Position numbers and translations under genes: made by a program. Under the pieces are notes generated by a model that was not told the origin of the DNA, ran no database searches, and saw only the letters and a program-made list of their open reading frames with translations. This document shows positions 33,121 through 45,235 of a stretch of 64,000 bases of DNA, piece by piece (position 1 is the stretch's first letter; each line of letters opens with the position of its first letter). This stretch comes from Paragonimus westermani (lineage: Eukaryota; Platyhelminthes; Trematoda; Plagiorchiida; Troglotrematidae): contig QNGE01000955.1 of assembly GCA_008508345.1 (NCBI GenBank), forward strand, positions 4,574-68,573, written 5' to 3'.

Positions 33121-33299
33121 TCGTATATATTTGCCTCTTGTGCCCTCTTGGCAGCAAGCTACCCAGTTCTGTGTTATTGAGGTGGTTCACAACTCCTTTA
33201 TGATCCGAATATGAAGTAATTTCAGCTGAAATTCTACATTTGCTTAGGTAATAGATGGTCATAATAATTGGCCTCCTTGAATTGTCTAACGCGACTATC
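33121..33299 (-). CDS. Candidate internal exon with strong splice signals, product unknown
   Basis: The minus strand has a T-rich acceptor (CACACCTTTTTGACGGGAATC followed by TTTTTAG, AG at 33301-33300) and a consensus donor (ACGA/GTGAGT, GT at 33120-33119). Between them 179 nt are open in one frame: IVALDNSRRPIIMTIYYLSK, CRISAEITSYSDHKGVVNHL then NNTELGSLLPRGHKRQIYT. The open frame extends beyond both splice sites (128 codons in all). Composition is that of a globular domain. This is the best-bounded exon candidate in the window, but I cannot assign a family. Confidence 0.45.
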
Positions 33300-36200
33300 C
33301 TAAAAAGATTCCCGTCAAAAAGGTGTGCGATTGACAATTTGCTTGTTAAAAGTTCTGTCCGAACGAGAGACGTCATCTATTAAATTCGATATACTTATTA
33401 AACTCACCATGCTGCCTTATACATCGCAGAAGGTGCTTGTCAGTTAGCTTTTACTGAAAGTTGTCAATAACATCTGAAAAAGATATCCATACGCTTTCAA
33501 ATAGGTTGTTATCATATGACCACTGGTTCAAGCCGAAGATCTAGCACTACAATAATGTTGGGTTAAGTATGTCAGAAGAAGACAGCCAAAACAACGTTGT
33601 CTGTATACATGACTTATAGCTTTTTCTGAGAGTGCACTTCGCTTGCATAGACTGAGGATAGAAGAGATCACAGGACAGCCTCTCAGGATACATCAGAGTC
33701 GGTTATCACATTAAGGGTTAGTGTGTTGTTAATGTATGTTTATTCTGGTGAAGCAACCATCCATGCTCGATTGATTGCCCTAACCCTGTCTCAACTGATG
33801 CAGAGTTGCTTGACGTCACCAGCGGTAGAGATTACAACAGTCCCGGGGACATGTAATTTATCTAAAGTTAATAGGTGGAAGTGGGAACGACCAGAAATAA
33901 CGTCTGAAGTCGATCTTCAACATCAACGCATGCTGATGGATCAACTAATGGTCATCTGGAGAACTTCTCCAGTAACTATGAATTATCAGCCGTCACTACC
34001 AACCGAGAGCCTGTCGGTGTATCCAGAGGTAAACTGGTTCACAATGACGTTGGTGTGTTTGGAGAAACCTTTTGCTTTTGCGAAATGTTTAAGTGGTCGT
34101 TTTCAGTTTTCACTCAATATTTCAATTTTTAGCAGATAATTTATTACTGCAAAGGTTGAACGATTCTCAAGTACAAGTGTGAAAACAAAAATCCGACTAG
34201 GTTTTCAAATGAGCGCCAGATAGAAGTAGATGCCAATCAGGTAATGCTTTCGTGTTGGTAGTGTTAACCGTTTCTTTCAACTGTTTCAGGTTTCCTGTTT
34301 CACGTGATCTACGTGGTATTTTACAACAGCGAGTTAATAAACATCTAATGACTGTTCTCGCCATAATCGTTCGGTCATACTTTATTGTGAACACCCCAGC
34401 GATGCACAACGAGATTGGGTGTTGACGTGATGTACCGGTTTATGCACCTTGGTGAAATTCTGAGCAGAACTGGATTGTATGATAATCACACCGACGAAGT
34501 CACTCATGCCAGGCAGACTGGAAGGTGGAATTCTGACAAACCACAGTCTTGTGGTCTTTCGTGTTGAGTGTTAGAAGGCTGGTATTTCTTCCTGAAAAAA
34601 ATGCTGCTAGTTCTAATATACTGCCACTCATCCATTGCCTTACAGTACAGGTTTTTGAGTCAAAGGCCTTGGTTTGACAGTTTACTGGTTCTTTTATGAA
34701 TGTCTTGGCGTCCTGGTAATGTCTCATCTCACATGTAGCTGTGAGTATCATTACCGTTAAACATTAGGGCGAACCAGTAGTCTACTGCTATCTTCGATCA
34801 AGTTGTTGACATTAGTAAACCTAAAAACTGAGGGTACTGGCAAAACCCATTTTTAACATTATCTTCATTCCCATGGAATAGCTTACAACGCTATGTAAAT
34901 CGAATGAATACGGCGACGAACTAAAAATCAAACCGGTTGATGTCTCCAAGGAGGATGCACTTATTTTGGTCTAGCATACTGACGTTTGATGTTGCTAGAT
35001 TAGTTGCTAATTTGCCCACCCCATAGGCGATACAGTTGAAGTTATATGGGTATTAGTCAACCGGACTGAACGATGTCCAATTAGAAACTGTTTACGTTCG
35101 GCGATTGCATACTCGAATACTTTGAGTGTCGTTTTAGTATATACAAGAGCACTCCTTTGAATTCGCACTCCTAACAATAAACACGAATGAGGAGCGTGAA
35201 TAATTGATCACCGTTCTTAGACTGGCATGGTCGTCTCATCCTAAGTACATACGATGACTCGCCCCACCACCACTGGAGGGCGAGAAGAAGTTCCTCTACA
35301 TAAACCTAAGCCTTATCGAAAATGTTTCACGACTTCTCCACATTACTCAAAGCCACACATCACGATGAATCTCACTGCTTTTGCCATCTGACCCAACTAC
35401 GTGTAACATCACGTCAGCTATAGCTCCCCATCATCCAGTTTATTCATATTTTTCCCTACCTCTCTTCTGGAAGAAATACGCATACGAGACGCTTGGATGG
35501 AATCATGACACCGTTTAATCGTCGTTACGAAGTGTATAAGGATGTGGAAAAGTTTGCTCACTCTTTAAAGTTGTTGGCTCTCATTCCTCTCTCTTCTGCA
35601 ACGTCATCGTTTTCGTTTCATCTATTTCTCTTCTGTCCTTCTCTTTGCATTTTTATTCGTCTGTTAACTGCCTGCTTCGCAGACCATTGTCAAGATTTAT
35701 GACAGCCGAAACCCCGTTGCCCGCTCGTGCAGCTCAGAACTAATAAGTTGGAGAATAAAGACACGATCAATAGCTAAGGGATTCAGTTGTATTGCCTTTA
35801 AGAGATTTCTGCTTTCTAAACTGTGGTCGTTTTCGGCAGCTGCTTCTGTGGAGACATTTGAAGTTACCATACTTCTTCAAGCATGCTAACCCTGAACTTC
35901 TCAACATTTAGTAAGTTTTTATTTAACCATCCCCTCTTTTCTGCACACCGTATGCCAGTGTTTTGTTTGTTTGTGTCTTGCTGTCATTGCCACTGGACAA
36001 GGTTAAAAATGTAACAAAGCCTGACCTGTCTTGACCCTGATGAACATCGGAATGTGAGATGCCATTGAATGCGTGACCACATCAGGTCAAGGCCAGGAAG
36101 CAAATTGCATACTTTGGCTAATAAATGTTTAGCATGCCGCTGTGATTAGAATTTGCAGTTTATCTCTGCAGTCGATCATTTGCATTCTTTATACGCGTTT

Positions 36201-36596
36201 TTTCGTTGCTCACTGCATTTTTCAGGAGGAAAAAGTAGTTAGCTTCATTTGCTATTTGTACCGCCACATCCACCACCTAGTCAGCTGATCACACAGTTTG
36301 AACGGTGAATTGTAAATTGTTTGTTTGCAACCGTGACATCTGTTTTTTCTTCAGGTAGCAGGATTTCTCCCAATATGAGCGATCCCAACTGCCGAGTTCT
36401 ATAATATACCTTCAAGTGGTTGACCTTTCATCTAATAGTTGAAGCTCAATACATATGTTGCGGAACAGTGACAACGACCGGATAGTGCTAAAATAGGCAA
36501 GTATCCAGAATTAACATTCAGTCATTATAATTTGGGAGTCAATTATGGAAACTTTTCTTTGTTGACCAAGGCTTCAGGTTGGTTTGTTGATTAGCA
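33300..36596. other. No gene supported
   Basis: A 138-codon plus-strand frame at 33723-34139 competes with another plus frame (HADGSTNGHLENFSSNYEL) over the same bases; neither has good splice sites. The rest is stop-rich. Confidence 0.35.
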
Positions 36597-37085
36597 CTAA
36601 AGTGTGCGGAGTTCATGTTCTTCACATGCCTTCGATTCGTGCTCTCTTCGATAGGCAAAGGCGCTGATATCACCCATAGCACTGCATGCCACTAAAACCG
36701 TTATCTTCCTCACATCTTTTTGATGCCAACCACCCAAATTTTTTGCACTGACCACACTTTTTGTAAGAGCGACCCAACAAAGAGAGGTGCAAATGAGGAC
36801 AATATTGTCCTCCGTTTCGCAACCCTGGCATAATGCTGGAATATGTTTGGACGAGTAAGGGAAATCTGTTTTGGAAACACTTGTTGCTTCACTGTATACT
36901 GTACTTGAGAGCAAAGATTATAGTTCTGAAATTTGCAGAACCATCCATTGTCTGTGTGAAACTCATCCTGATCATAATTACGTCCAGGCCCTTTCAGTAT
37001 TCGTGATGCAAATTTCCTGCATTTTTCCAAGGGGCGAAGAAACAGTCCTACTTCTCAGCGTGCTTTTACGGAAATTATTGTAACG
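36597..37085 (-). pseudogene. CENP-B/pogo (Tigger)-type transposase fossil
   Basis: The minus frame 37030-36710 reads KCRKFASRILKGPGRNYDQD then EFHTDNGWFCKFQNYNLCSQ. The NGW-(F/L)-x-(R/K)F phrase is the hallmark of the second helix-turn-helix of CENP-B/pogo DNA-binding regions. After a frame change at about 36740 the text is KITVLVACSAMGDISAFAY, which corresponds to the strand after the first catalytic Asp in pogo DDE domains (K-x-R-x-T-V-L-V-x-x-N/S-A-x-G). Stretches between are scrambled by frameshifts. Terminal inverted repeats were not found. Host CENP-B-like domesticated genes are an alternative, but the decay argues for a dead DNA transposon. Confidence 0.55.
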
Positions 37086-39719
37086 TGAGTGCTTCTGATT
37101 AATATCTTGTGCGCCTACTTGTTCATGATTTCTCCGCATTTTACAGTGATGTTTAATGTGTTCATTGTTAATAACTCGGAGATTTTGGTTGGTAGGAGGG
37201 GAACACTGTTTTTATTTAATCACGGTTAGACACTTTCTATTCACCCTCTTTCAAGGGGATGCATTTGACGAAAACTTTGCTGTTTTCAGGGTTCATAACA
37301 TTTTTGTGATCGGCATTTAAACTCCAGCTCACTTTCTTGTGTGACAACCATTTCAGCCGCTGCAACACTGACCTCACATTAGACAACACCGAATTATAGT
37401 ACTCTAACCTTCACCCACAACTTTTACGAAACTTTTAGGTCGCCTGTGATCAGACGCAATAGATGTGTCCTATCAGCATCATATTCATTTTCAAGTTTTA
37501 TCGATTGTGTATCTTTTTGTGAAGTTCAAGCACTTTGATATCGTTGACCGGGGATAAGAATTTTTTTAAATTGACTTTTCTGACATTAGATATGACGACT
37601 TATTCCTTACCCAATCTCTGATAATGAAGCGTTATGCTGCCACCACCTGGTTGGTGGCGTCGATTTCATTTTCAGAGAGAGCAGCCAAAATAGTTCCACT
37701 CAGGTTCACTTGCGCCCACATCCCTGAATCACCGCTCATTTCCGAATTGATTGCCTCCTGTTAAGATGCTCAACATGTTCCAGCAGATGCTTGTGTCTTG
37801 AAGCCACTGAACTTCTTTTGTCCGTTAATTCAGCGATGCGAACATGGTGTGACTGGATACATTTGTATCTCACCGTGTAGGCAAAACAGCGACCATTAGT
37901 GAATGTCATGACTATATACCGGTAAAGTTCTCGCTATATACCGCGTTAACATGATGTCTGCTCTGGATAGGTATCGTTGAAACTGGGCGTGTGCTTATGT
38001 GAAGAATAGTCTGAATTAACGTTTGCTTGCTCTTCCGGTGTGGGTTTTTGACATTGGAAAAAGGGCTGTCAGGGAGATGCTACACTTTGCTGTCTCATAG
38101 TAAGTTTACGTGTAAGTTTACGATGTATAAACATGCGTATACTTGCGTGCGCGAGGAAATTATGAGCAACACTGCTGTGTCCCATTAACTGCGTCCGAAC
38201 TAATCAGTCCAACAGTGGGAACACTCACTACACCTAACCTTGTTTGCTGTTGTCCCATCTAATGTCTCCAGTTTCATGTTAATCACAAAACTTCAATGCA
38301 GGAGATGAATACGGTCATCGGGGGCTTACCTGGTGGCATCGGTACAGTTTTGTACTCCAAGCCATTTGTCCACCTCACATCTTAATCCATTTGGCAAGCT
38401 GACAGAAATCAGTCGCTTGGGAAGGTTTTGCGAGATTTCCGTCGATCAATAAAACGTGAACAAGAATGCACCAGAGGTAGACAAGCTGTTACGATGACTT
38501 TCCTAACTGAGAGTGATTTGGCGTGTGCAACATTAGATCAACATCACCACCGAAGTTGGACCTGTCAGAACCGAAACAAAGAAGTCAATCAAATAAGGGT
38601 GTGCACATTGATGGCTTTCACATTTGGCTGTCACCGCCTGGTAAAAGCTCATGCCTTGGTAAAACCCAAGGAGGCAGAAAATCTGGAGTTCAAATCTTAC
38701 GGAAACTCTGAATGGTTCCTCAAAGGCAGTTCGATGTTGGGTTCAACATCCCTCCATTTATGTTTGTGTGTGTGCACAGGCCGACTGGACACAAAGACCT
38801 CCATTCACACGACTCTTGGTCTCATTCCTTTGGGTCTACACTGGTATCGTGGTGTGTGAGTGGAACCACATAGGGTGCAAAGCAAGCCACCTGTGGTAAA
38901 TGTTATGCTTAGGTGTCCTTCGACCTGGAACACTCTGACATGCTAATCCGAAACGAATGCCACCGAACGAGTGTGCGGCCAATGCAATTTTAAGTGTATC
39001 GCTCCGCTGTTCCCAGCAAACATCAGACGTAATTCAGTCAAATCGGTCAGTTTGATATGAAAGTTGTCTCATAACGTCGACTGGCTTGGAATTATCATGC
39101 GTTTCCCAGAAACACTTCTACAATTATGTTGTTTTACTTTACCAATGCTCCGTTAAGTTCGGTTAACAAACAGTCTCACTACTTTTTTGCAAGTGTGCGT
39201 TTACATTTCACTTGAAGGATCAACTTCCAAAGGTTATGGCCTTGGACAGTAAGCCTGAGAAACAGTTCCACCATATAAACATCCTAGGATTTCTGTCAGC
39301 TCACATCGCGCTTGTACTCTGGAGAACCACGTCGTATTTATCCAGTTTTTTTTTCAGGATGTTTGGACTAAATGAGACTGTTGCGAATTTATCATTTTCA
39401 AAACTGTAAGATTTTCTAGGGGATATCACAAGGTGAGTGACAGACACTGCATGTAATTCTCTATACCAACTTTCAAAACGCTATTCTCTTTACGTATCAA
39501 TCAACCATTGGTTCAGAAAGGTGACTATGTACTTGTTTCCCATGTCTGATCACTTTTGTTGGCGTTCTGTATGCTAGGTTCAGTCTTTCGGAACGACTGC
39601 CGAAGTGATAACGAATAAATATGTGGGTAATGGCCTCCTACTACTCATTTCTTACGTTCATTATATTCACACAATTGTACCACAACTTTACTGACGTTGT
39701 AGATTGGATCCTTGTATGC
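37086..39719. other. No gene supported
   Basis: The longest frame is 143 codons on plus (38428-38859), without motifs. A short segment at 38411-38477 (QSLGKVLRDFRRSIKREQEC) is basic and ends at GTAGAC, but its acceptor is poor. Tandem GTAAGTTTACGT units occur at 38100-38122. Confidence 0.35.
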
Positions 39720-39850
39720 TGATCCCCATTCCTCCTCTGTACTTTTTCTTTGAGGTGGGGTTCTTTTGTTCTGGTTTCGGGACAGTTAAGCACCGTTGCC
39801 AACCTGTATGCAATGTACAGTGTTACTGATTCTTGTTATCATCCTAAAAC
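39720..39850 (+). mobile_element. Possible 3' tail of an RTE-type LINE
   Basis: The stretch resembles the 3' UTR end of LINE copy A: pyrimidine-rich CTCCTCTGTAC..., a GGGTTC-type block, GGGACAGTTAAGCAC (compare GTGACAGTTAAGCAT at about 7600) and a closing TTATCATC. Spacing between these blocks is similar in both places. No coding part remains. Confidence 0.35.
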
Positions 39851-41101
39851 CGACGTAACCAGGAACGAGATGAAATCATCTCGCTGATGTAAAATTTGAG
39901 CTGTCATGGTACATTTGAGTTCACCGTAGCAATTGGCATCAGAAATTTTTGTTCGAGTTTGGACAAACCTAGTGAGGTGATAGTTTCCAGATAGTCACAA
40001 AAATTGCGATAATATTCGAGCAAAACAACGTAATTGTAATGAATTCGAAACGTAAATTTGGCACACAAATTTCAGATAATAGTCATGTCATTTCGAGTGA
40101 TACGGCACATAACTGGTGGCATCCTTTTCAAGTTTAGCCTGTCGCGATGGTCGAAGCCAAAGGACGGTTGTGCACGTATGTCACTGATAGCGGTTCGCCC
40201 TCTGCCGCTTGTAATTTGATCCACGTACCCCGTGTCGAGTGCACACACTAAGGAAATGAACCGGGCCGCGCTTGAATGGAAACCGTTGTAGCCTGATCGG
40301 TCTGTGTCGTTTTGGCAAGTTGTATTAAGGATGATATCCTTGCCTCTCGGATGTCAACATGACGAGGTGAAAACTAAGAGGAATATATGGCGTGAATATG
40401 TGACTAGAGGTATTTCAGTACAGGAGTGAATGTGAATATATTTCACGCAAAATATTTCATGCGAACGCACTGATGTTTTGACTAAGAGACCAAACAAAAC
40501 CTTCGGGAAAAAATACACTCATGAAGCTGAAGAGAAATGAAAAAGTATCAAGCCACCTTGGCGCAGGTTTCTGAAGGGAGCTGACTTGGTTTTCCGCACC
40601 ACCAGAGGTCGTCAGGGTATACAAACTGATGATACGCAATAAACCATATGATATGTATGGTGTATATTAGATTGTGCGACTTTTGAATATGAATATATAT
40701 ATATACATGTATACGGAGCGAGAAGTCCTAGTCGCGGCGTTATCGATTAGCATCAACAATCAGTGACCGTAACTCCTATTGAGGTAAACGCTGACCTCAT
40801 CATTGGACGCAAACGGCAGTGCACGAGAGTTCAGGTATGATGATTTGATCGTCCCCAGTATGTGACAGTTGCCAAAGTGGTCAATACAGTTGTCTCGTGT
40901 GAAATTAACTGGGGTTCATATTAATGTCTTATGACTACTTGTGAGTACTGACAGCAACGGAGTTCTTTTCGCTTTTCGAAATAAGTTGACCTGAACTTCC
41001 CATGATCACAAAAGCTGCGATCAAATGTGATTACTTTTGGGTCTGATCAAGTTTACTTAACTGTCGCGAAATCATTGGTCGTCTTTTCGTTGACGGCTCA
41101 C
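39851..41101. other. No gene; short AT microsatellite
   Basis: An ATATATATATATA run lies at 40692-40704 followed by CATGTATAC. No coding or repeat family is recognised. Confidence 0.4.
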
Positions 41102-41309
41102 TGTGGGCGCATTGGTGACTGAACCGTCTGAGACGGTCAACGCATTCGGCATCGCACCCTTCGCAGCTGCATAACTTACTACGCTTAGAATGTTTGCGTA
41201 CCGAGTATTCGAATTATTCCTGGCAAGGCTGTCGTTCCCTGGACTTTCGAATTTCTGTCCTGATAGCATCCCTCTAGGCGATCTAGTGCAAGGCCATGTT
41301 TTTGCTGAC
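41102..41309 (-). CDS. Candidate internal exon, Ser/Asn/Ala-rich, product unknown
   Basis: On the minus strand acceptor GGATTTCAG (AG at 41311-41310) and donor CCCACA/GTGAGC (GT at 41101-41100) enclose 208 nt open in one frame: SAKTWPCTRSPRGMLSGQKF, ESPGNDSLARNNSNTRYANI then LSVVSYAAAKGAMPNALTVS. Entry phase 2, exit on a codon boundary. The low-complexity, polar composition suggests a linker or disordered region. No pyrimidine tract precedes the acceptor, so the evidence is moderate. The gene is not recognised. Confidence 0.36.
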
Positions 41310-42300
41310 CTGAAATCCATATTCTGACATGAAAGACGTACTTGCGATGCAGCCTTTCATCACAGTTTGTTCACTAGAGTTTGGCTCGTATGGTTTTAGC
41401 TACCCGTTCAGCAGCTACCTCACGGTTCACCCCTTACCGGCTCATAACACAACAGTGAAAAACAAACAAAGATGAAGTCTGAAGTCACAGTTTGTCCCAA
41501 ATCAACATCACTGCAAATGACATTCACAATCACTACTTCTTGTTCACAGAATGGACTTATTGCGCGCAAGCAGAACTTTCAAGGATTTCGGGGTAGCTAG
41601 TTCTGGATAATAAGCTAAATTCCGGAAGACGTTTGTTGGACCGACTACTCGACTGATTTCCTACATGCGCTTGACGCTCGTGGAAGGCCATTTTGCTGTC
41701 CAAACTGCACCATTTGATGTCACAGTAAAATACTCCCTTATATAGTTGGGATATGGTCCTTCAAGGGTTCCACTATCACTACGGCTGCAAGTGAACTGTT
41801 AAGTGTAACACGAAGTGGGCAGTTCTGTCATTTGCGTCCCAGTCACAAGGAGCTCAGTTCACCCGATGCAACTGTGTAGACATAATGTGATTGAACTGTA
41901 CGTTTGTCGAACGAGCCTAATTGGGTGTCGCAGTGTAATTAGTACATTACTGTTCCCTCTTGATCAGTGACGGATTGGCGTACATGTGAATCAAAAAATT
42001 CCCCGTTTTATTTTCCTCTATTTTGTGCTGCATTGTTGTGTAATATACTGTAACTGACTGAGGCATCAGAAGTGATATCATTGCCTTCTATGTTTATTGG
42101 TCAGAAACGCTAGTTTGTATCTTTAATGGTTAATGTTGGAGAAGGTTAGAATTCTTTCGGTAAGCTCCGACCATTCCGTTTACTTCTGTAGAATGTTCAT
42201 CCCATTCAGCTTCTGTGTGAATTGGACTTAATAGGTATATGTGGTTTTACACTGCCATAAAATAATCTTCTACCTTAACGTCTACACTGATCGTTATGCA
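41310..42300. other. No gene recognised
   Basis: Stop-rich on both strands, with no motif seen. It contains the left target-site flank of foldback copy 2. Confidence 0.4.
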
Positions 42301-42397
42301 GGTGACGTACTGGTGGTTGGGAACAGTGGTGGTGGTGTTTGTAGCTCGGGTTGATGGTTTTGGTATTCATATGCTCCCCGAGCTTGGCACTTAGGTT

Positions 42398-42437
42398 GCA
42401 AACGTTTCATCACCAGGTGAGGTGACATCATCAGTGT
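42398..42437 (-). ncRNA. Hammerhead-like core, left arm of copy 2
   Basis: On the minus strand the core CTGATGA (42434-42428), hairpin and GAAAC are intact. The base preceding the core helix is changed, so helix I reads ACA against TGC and loses its third pair; the loop is TCACCT. Confidence 0.42.
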
Positions 42438-42487
42438 GTAAGTGTTTCAGCGTATATTTTGAATGTATATATCGCTGAAACACTTAC

Positions 42488-42527
42488 GCACTGATGATGT
42501 CACCTCGCCTGGTGATGAAACGTTTGC
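42488..42527 (+). ncRNA. Hammerhead-like core, right arm of copy 2
   Basis: GCA, CTGATGA (42491-42497), extra T, GTCACC/GGTGAT hairpin with loop TCGCCT, GAAA (42517-42520), ACGT, T, TGC. It differs from copy 1 only in the helix II loop (TCGCCT for TCGCTT); all core and stem bases are unchanged. Confidence 0.45.
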
Positions 42528-42577
42528 AACCTAAATGCTAAGCTCGGCGAACATATGAATACCAAAGGTGACGTACT

Positions 42578-45100
42578 CTATGCAACTCCTTGTCGGGTTT
42601 AGCACAAAACTGCTCAAATCAGTTATTACAGATGAAATCCAGCTGTGTTTGTCTGCTAAATATCTCACATTACTGTGGTGCGTGATCATAAACGCAATTC
42701 ATTCTCGATCCAAAACCGCTCATCTGACTGTTTCTTTGTGCAACAGGTTGATGAATCGTATATTCACATCACTTTATGGCACGGATGCTGTCTCATCGCG
42801 TATTATGACTGACAAGGATGTATCGGTCGATTTTCATTTCCGAGCGATCGAGTGACCAGGTATGCGAAATTCACACACGTGTACGACTCCGCATTGATGC
42901 ACGCGTTTTACACACCGGTTCTCACATCACCCAAATGTCACGAACTTGGCACAAGAGTACCAGCATCGGTTTGAACATCTTAACCATCGTTGAACCATTG
43001 TCGATTGGTCACCGTTGGTAATCGGCTTCATTTCACATTGAACACCGAATATAAATTGTCGTCTGAACACTTTCATGGCAGAAAACAAACCGCTTACAGC
43101 CTAAATGCGACTACATTAGTTGAATCCAATATTCCTCTCTACATTTTAAAACAATACTCACTCATTAATTGCTCATGAACACCGTTGATAGCAACATGTG
43201 ATTCGTTGATACAGCTGGTTAACTGATTCTACTATGAAAGTACAAAAAAGGAACATTCCTGGTTTACTGAACCAAGTATAGAGAAGAACGGAACGTGTTC
43301 CATGCATTATCTAGCCATCTGTTTGTGACGACCGAAGGAATGAGGAAATTGCGTGATAAAACTGATTCCTAATACCGATTTCTGATGTACTTCAACAAGT
43401 CACTGGTATTCATGAGTTTCAATATACAGTAGCCAACGGTATAGACGATTGGTCCTCGCGTCCCAGTTGCTGATACGCTAGTGTGTTCAGTCCGTCTCAC
43501 AACTATGCAGACATTAGTTAATTTTACACCTTAAGTGCTTATATAGATTAACCACTATTTTGAATCCACATGCCCATTGTTAAAAGCGTGCCAAATTTAA
43601 CCAGTTCGAGACGCATTAAAATCAAGGCAATAAATCGGAATTGCCCCATCTCGTAATGATACAGATACCTCAATCGAACGTCGATTATGATACCATAGAA
43701 TTGGGCATGACCTCAATTAATCTGGAGGACATTTGTCAAAGATTATAAATGTGACCGCGAAATTTCAGTCCAAGCTACGTGCGGAGCATCCACTAGGACC
43801 AGATTGGATGAGTCCGTGCGAACACCTCTGTACAAATTTTCAAAAATGTTCTCCTCTCAGAGCACCAGTGATTTCTTATTAGATTCTGACCAGGACTCTG
43901 TGCAAGCCACGGCACTAGACTGATGTTTTGCTATGTATATCATATACCTATCACGTGGATATGGCTTATCAAACGATTGCATAACGCCCCACACGGAGCA
44001 CCATATTTAAAGTTACACTCAAACGTTGATACTGGAAGACTCTGGTCACCCGGAGCCAAATTCCACGTGCCGTTTGTTTAATGCTGCAACATCTTCTTAG
44101 CCAAGGGGATTATTCCGGACAGTAATGAAAGCTGAACCATTTTACCGTGACCATGACTATACTAGCTGGCGAGTGGGTTGAGGGCCATTCTTTCGGGATT
44201 GAAGTGATCCGTAATCACAGCGATCACGAGAAAGTGAAATCAGCTGTTTACAGAAAGGTAGACAACACGCCTAAAATATGAGTCTGCTGGCATATCACAA
44301 GGCATGTTTTGCAGCAATAATGATAAAGCTAAGTAAGGCTGATTGGTTTGGCTGTATAAACACTCACAGCCTAAATCACCACTGACAGGCTATTGATGAA
44401 ACCTTTGATGTCATTGACATCCGTGTACCTGCAAATTACTCTGGATTCAATAGGAAGCCTGGGAGTCTAAAGAATATAGCCAAATATCTGCTTAAATTTT
44501 TATTTTCAGCATGGAACGAGGTACCAACTAGAACAAATTGAATTTGAGTGTTGGATGTCATTTAGGAAAAGTTTACCGCGACTACCATCGTTGAGAGTCG
44601 GTTTTGCTATCAACGCGTTATTGCTCAAAAGCTGGAGGCGAATACTGATCCCTACTGCAACAACACCCAGGGAATAAGACTAGCGTGTCGCTGGACTTAC
44701 CAATACATATCTGAAGACGGTCGGTAAGTCGAATACACAGTTCGTAAGTGTGTACAGTCGTAAATCCTGAGCGAATTTTGAGCAACTGAAATATCAGTGC
44801 CACAAATCAGAAACAAGTCACAGAATCTACTAACGTACAAACCACTCGCTGTAGACTTGATGTGCCGTCTAGCCTAGAAAACCTGTGCCAGTGAACTAGC
44901 AGAATCAATTACAAAACTCTTTTTGTTCCTACTCAGCTGGCCGTACATCAAAAACATGAAACCAGTTTACATTCACTCCTATCTTCAAAGGTGGGTGCAG
45001 CAAACTCTCCATCGGTATCGTTGGATTCAGTGGTTTTCAATGTAAGGAAGAATTTACAAGGTGCCCCTTTCCGGATCATGGTAACATATTTTAAACTTAC
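42578..45100. other. No gene recognised
   Basis: Plus-strand frames at 42.57-43.18 kb overlap one another and lack motifs. No repeats match the rest of the window. Confidence 0.35.
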
Positions 45101-45235
45101 CATCGACGAACAGTATGGATTTCCGTTGGCTGCTGGTGACTTTTGAATGAAAGCCACCGACGCAGAATTTCCCATTGGTGTGATTGTGCTTGAAATTCCC
45201 AGCCTTTGAGACAGTTGATCAATCCATCTTGCGAA
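45101..45235 (-). CDS. Candidate internal exon, product unknown
   Basis: The minus-strand donor is ideal (TCGATG/GTAAGT, GT at 45100-45099). An acceptor GTTGTGCAG ends at 45236. The 135 nt between are in phase at both ends and read FARWIDQLSQRLGISSTITP, MGNSASVAFIQKSPAANGNP then YCSSM. The same frame is open upstream for 30 more codons (DVKPMFWQIIIKPSEHAFTE), so the acceptor may lie further right. No recognised domain. Confidence 0.4.

Larger units (their letters stand above)
42301..42577 (+). mobile_element. Palindromic foldback element, copy 2, with target-site duplication
   Basis: The element (42312-42566) is flanked by GGTGACGTACT at 42301-42311 and again at 42567-42577, a perfect 11-bp direct repeat expected from insertion. 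It begins GGTGGTTGGGAACAG, has a short GGT tract, then a left arm (42358-42457) and right arm (42466-42566) that are inverted copies around an 8-nt AT-rich spacer, and ends AATACCAAA. It is the same family as 4548-4819, in opposite orientation. The clean duplication and high similarity of the arms suggest fairly recent insertion. No coding capacity. Confidence 0.9.

Noticed and set aside
33723..34139. 138-codon plus-strand frame
   Set aside because: An alternative frame over the same bases looks equally protein-like; no splice support.
38428..38859. 143-codon plus-strand frame
   Set aside because: No domain, no homologous feel, no acceptor upstream.
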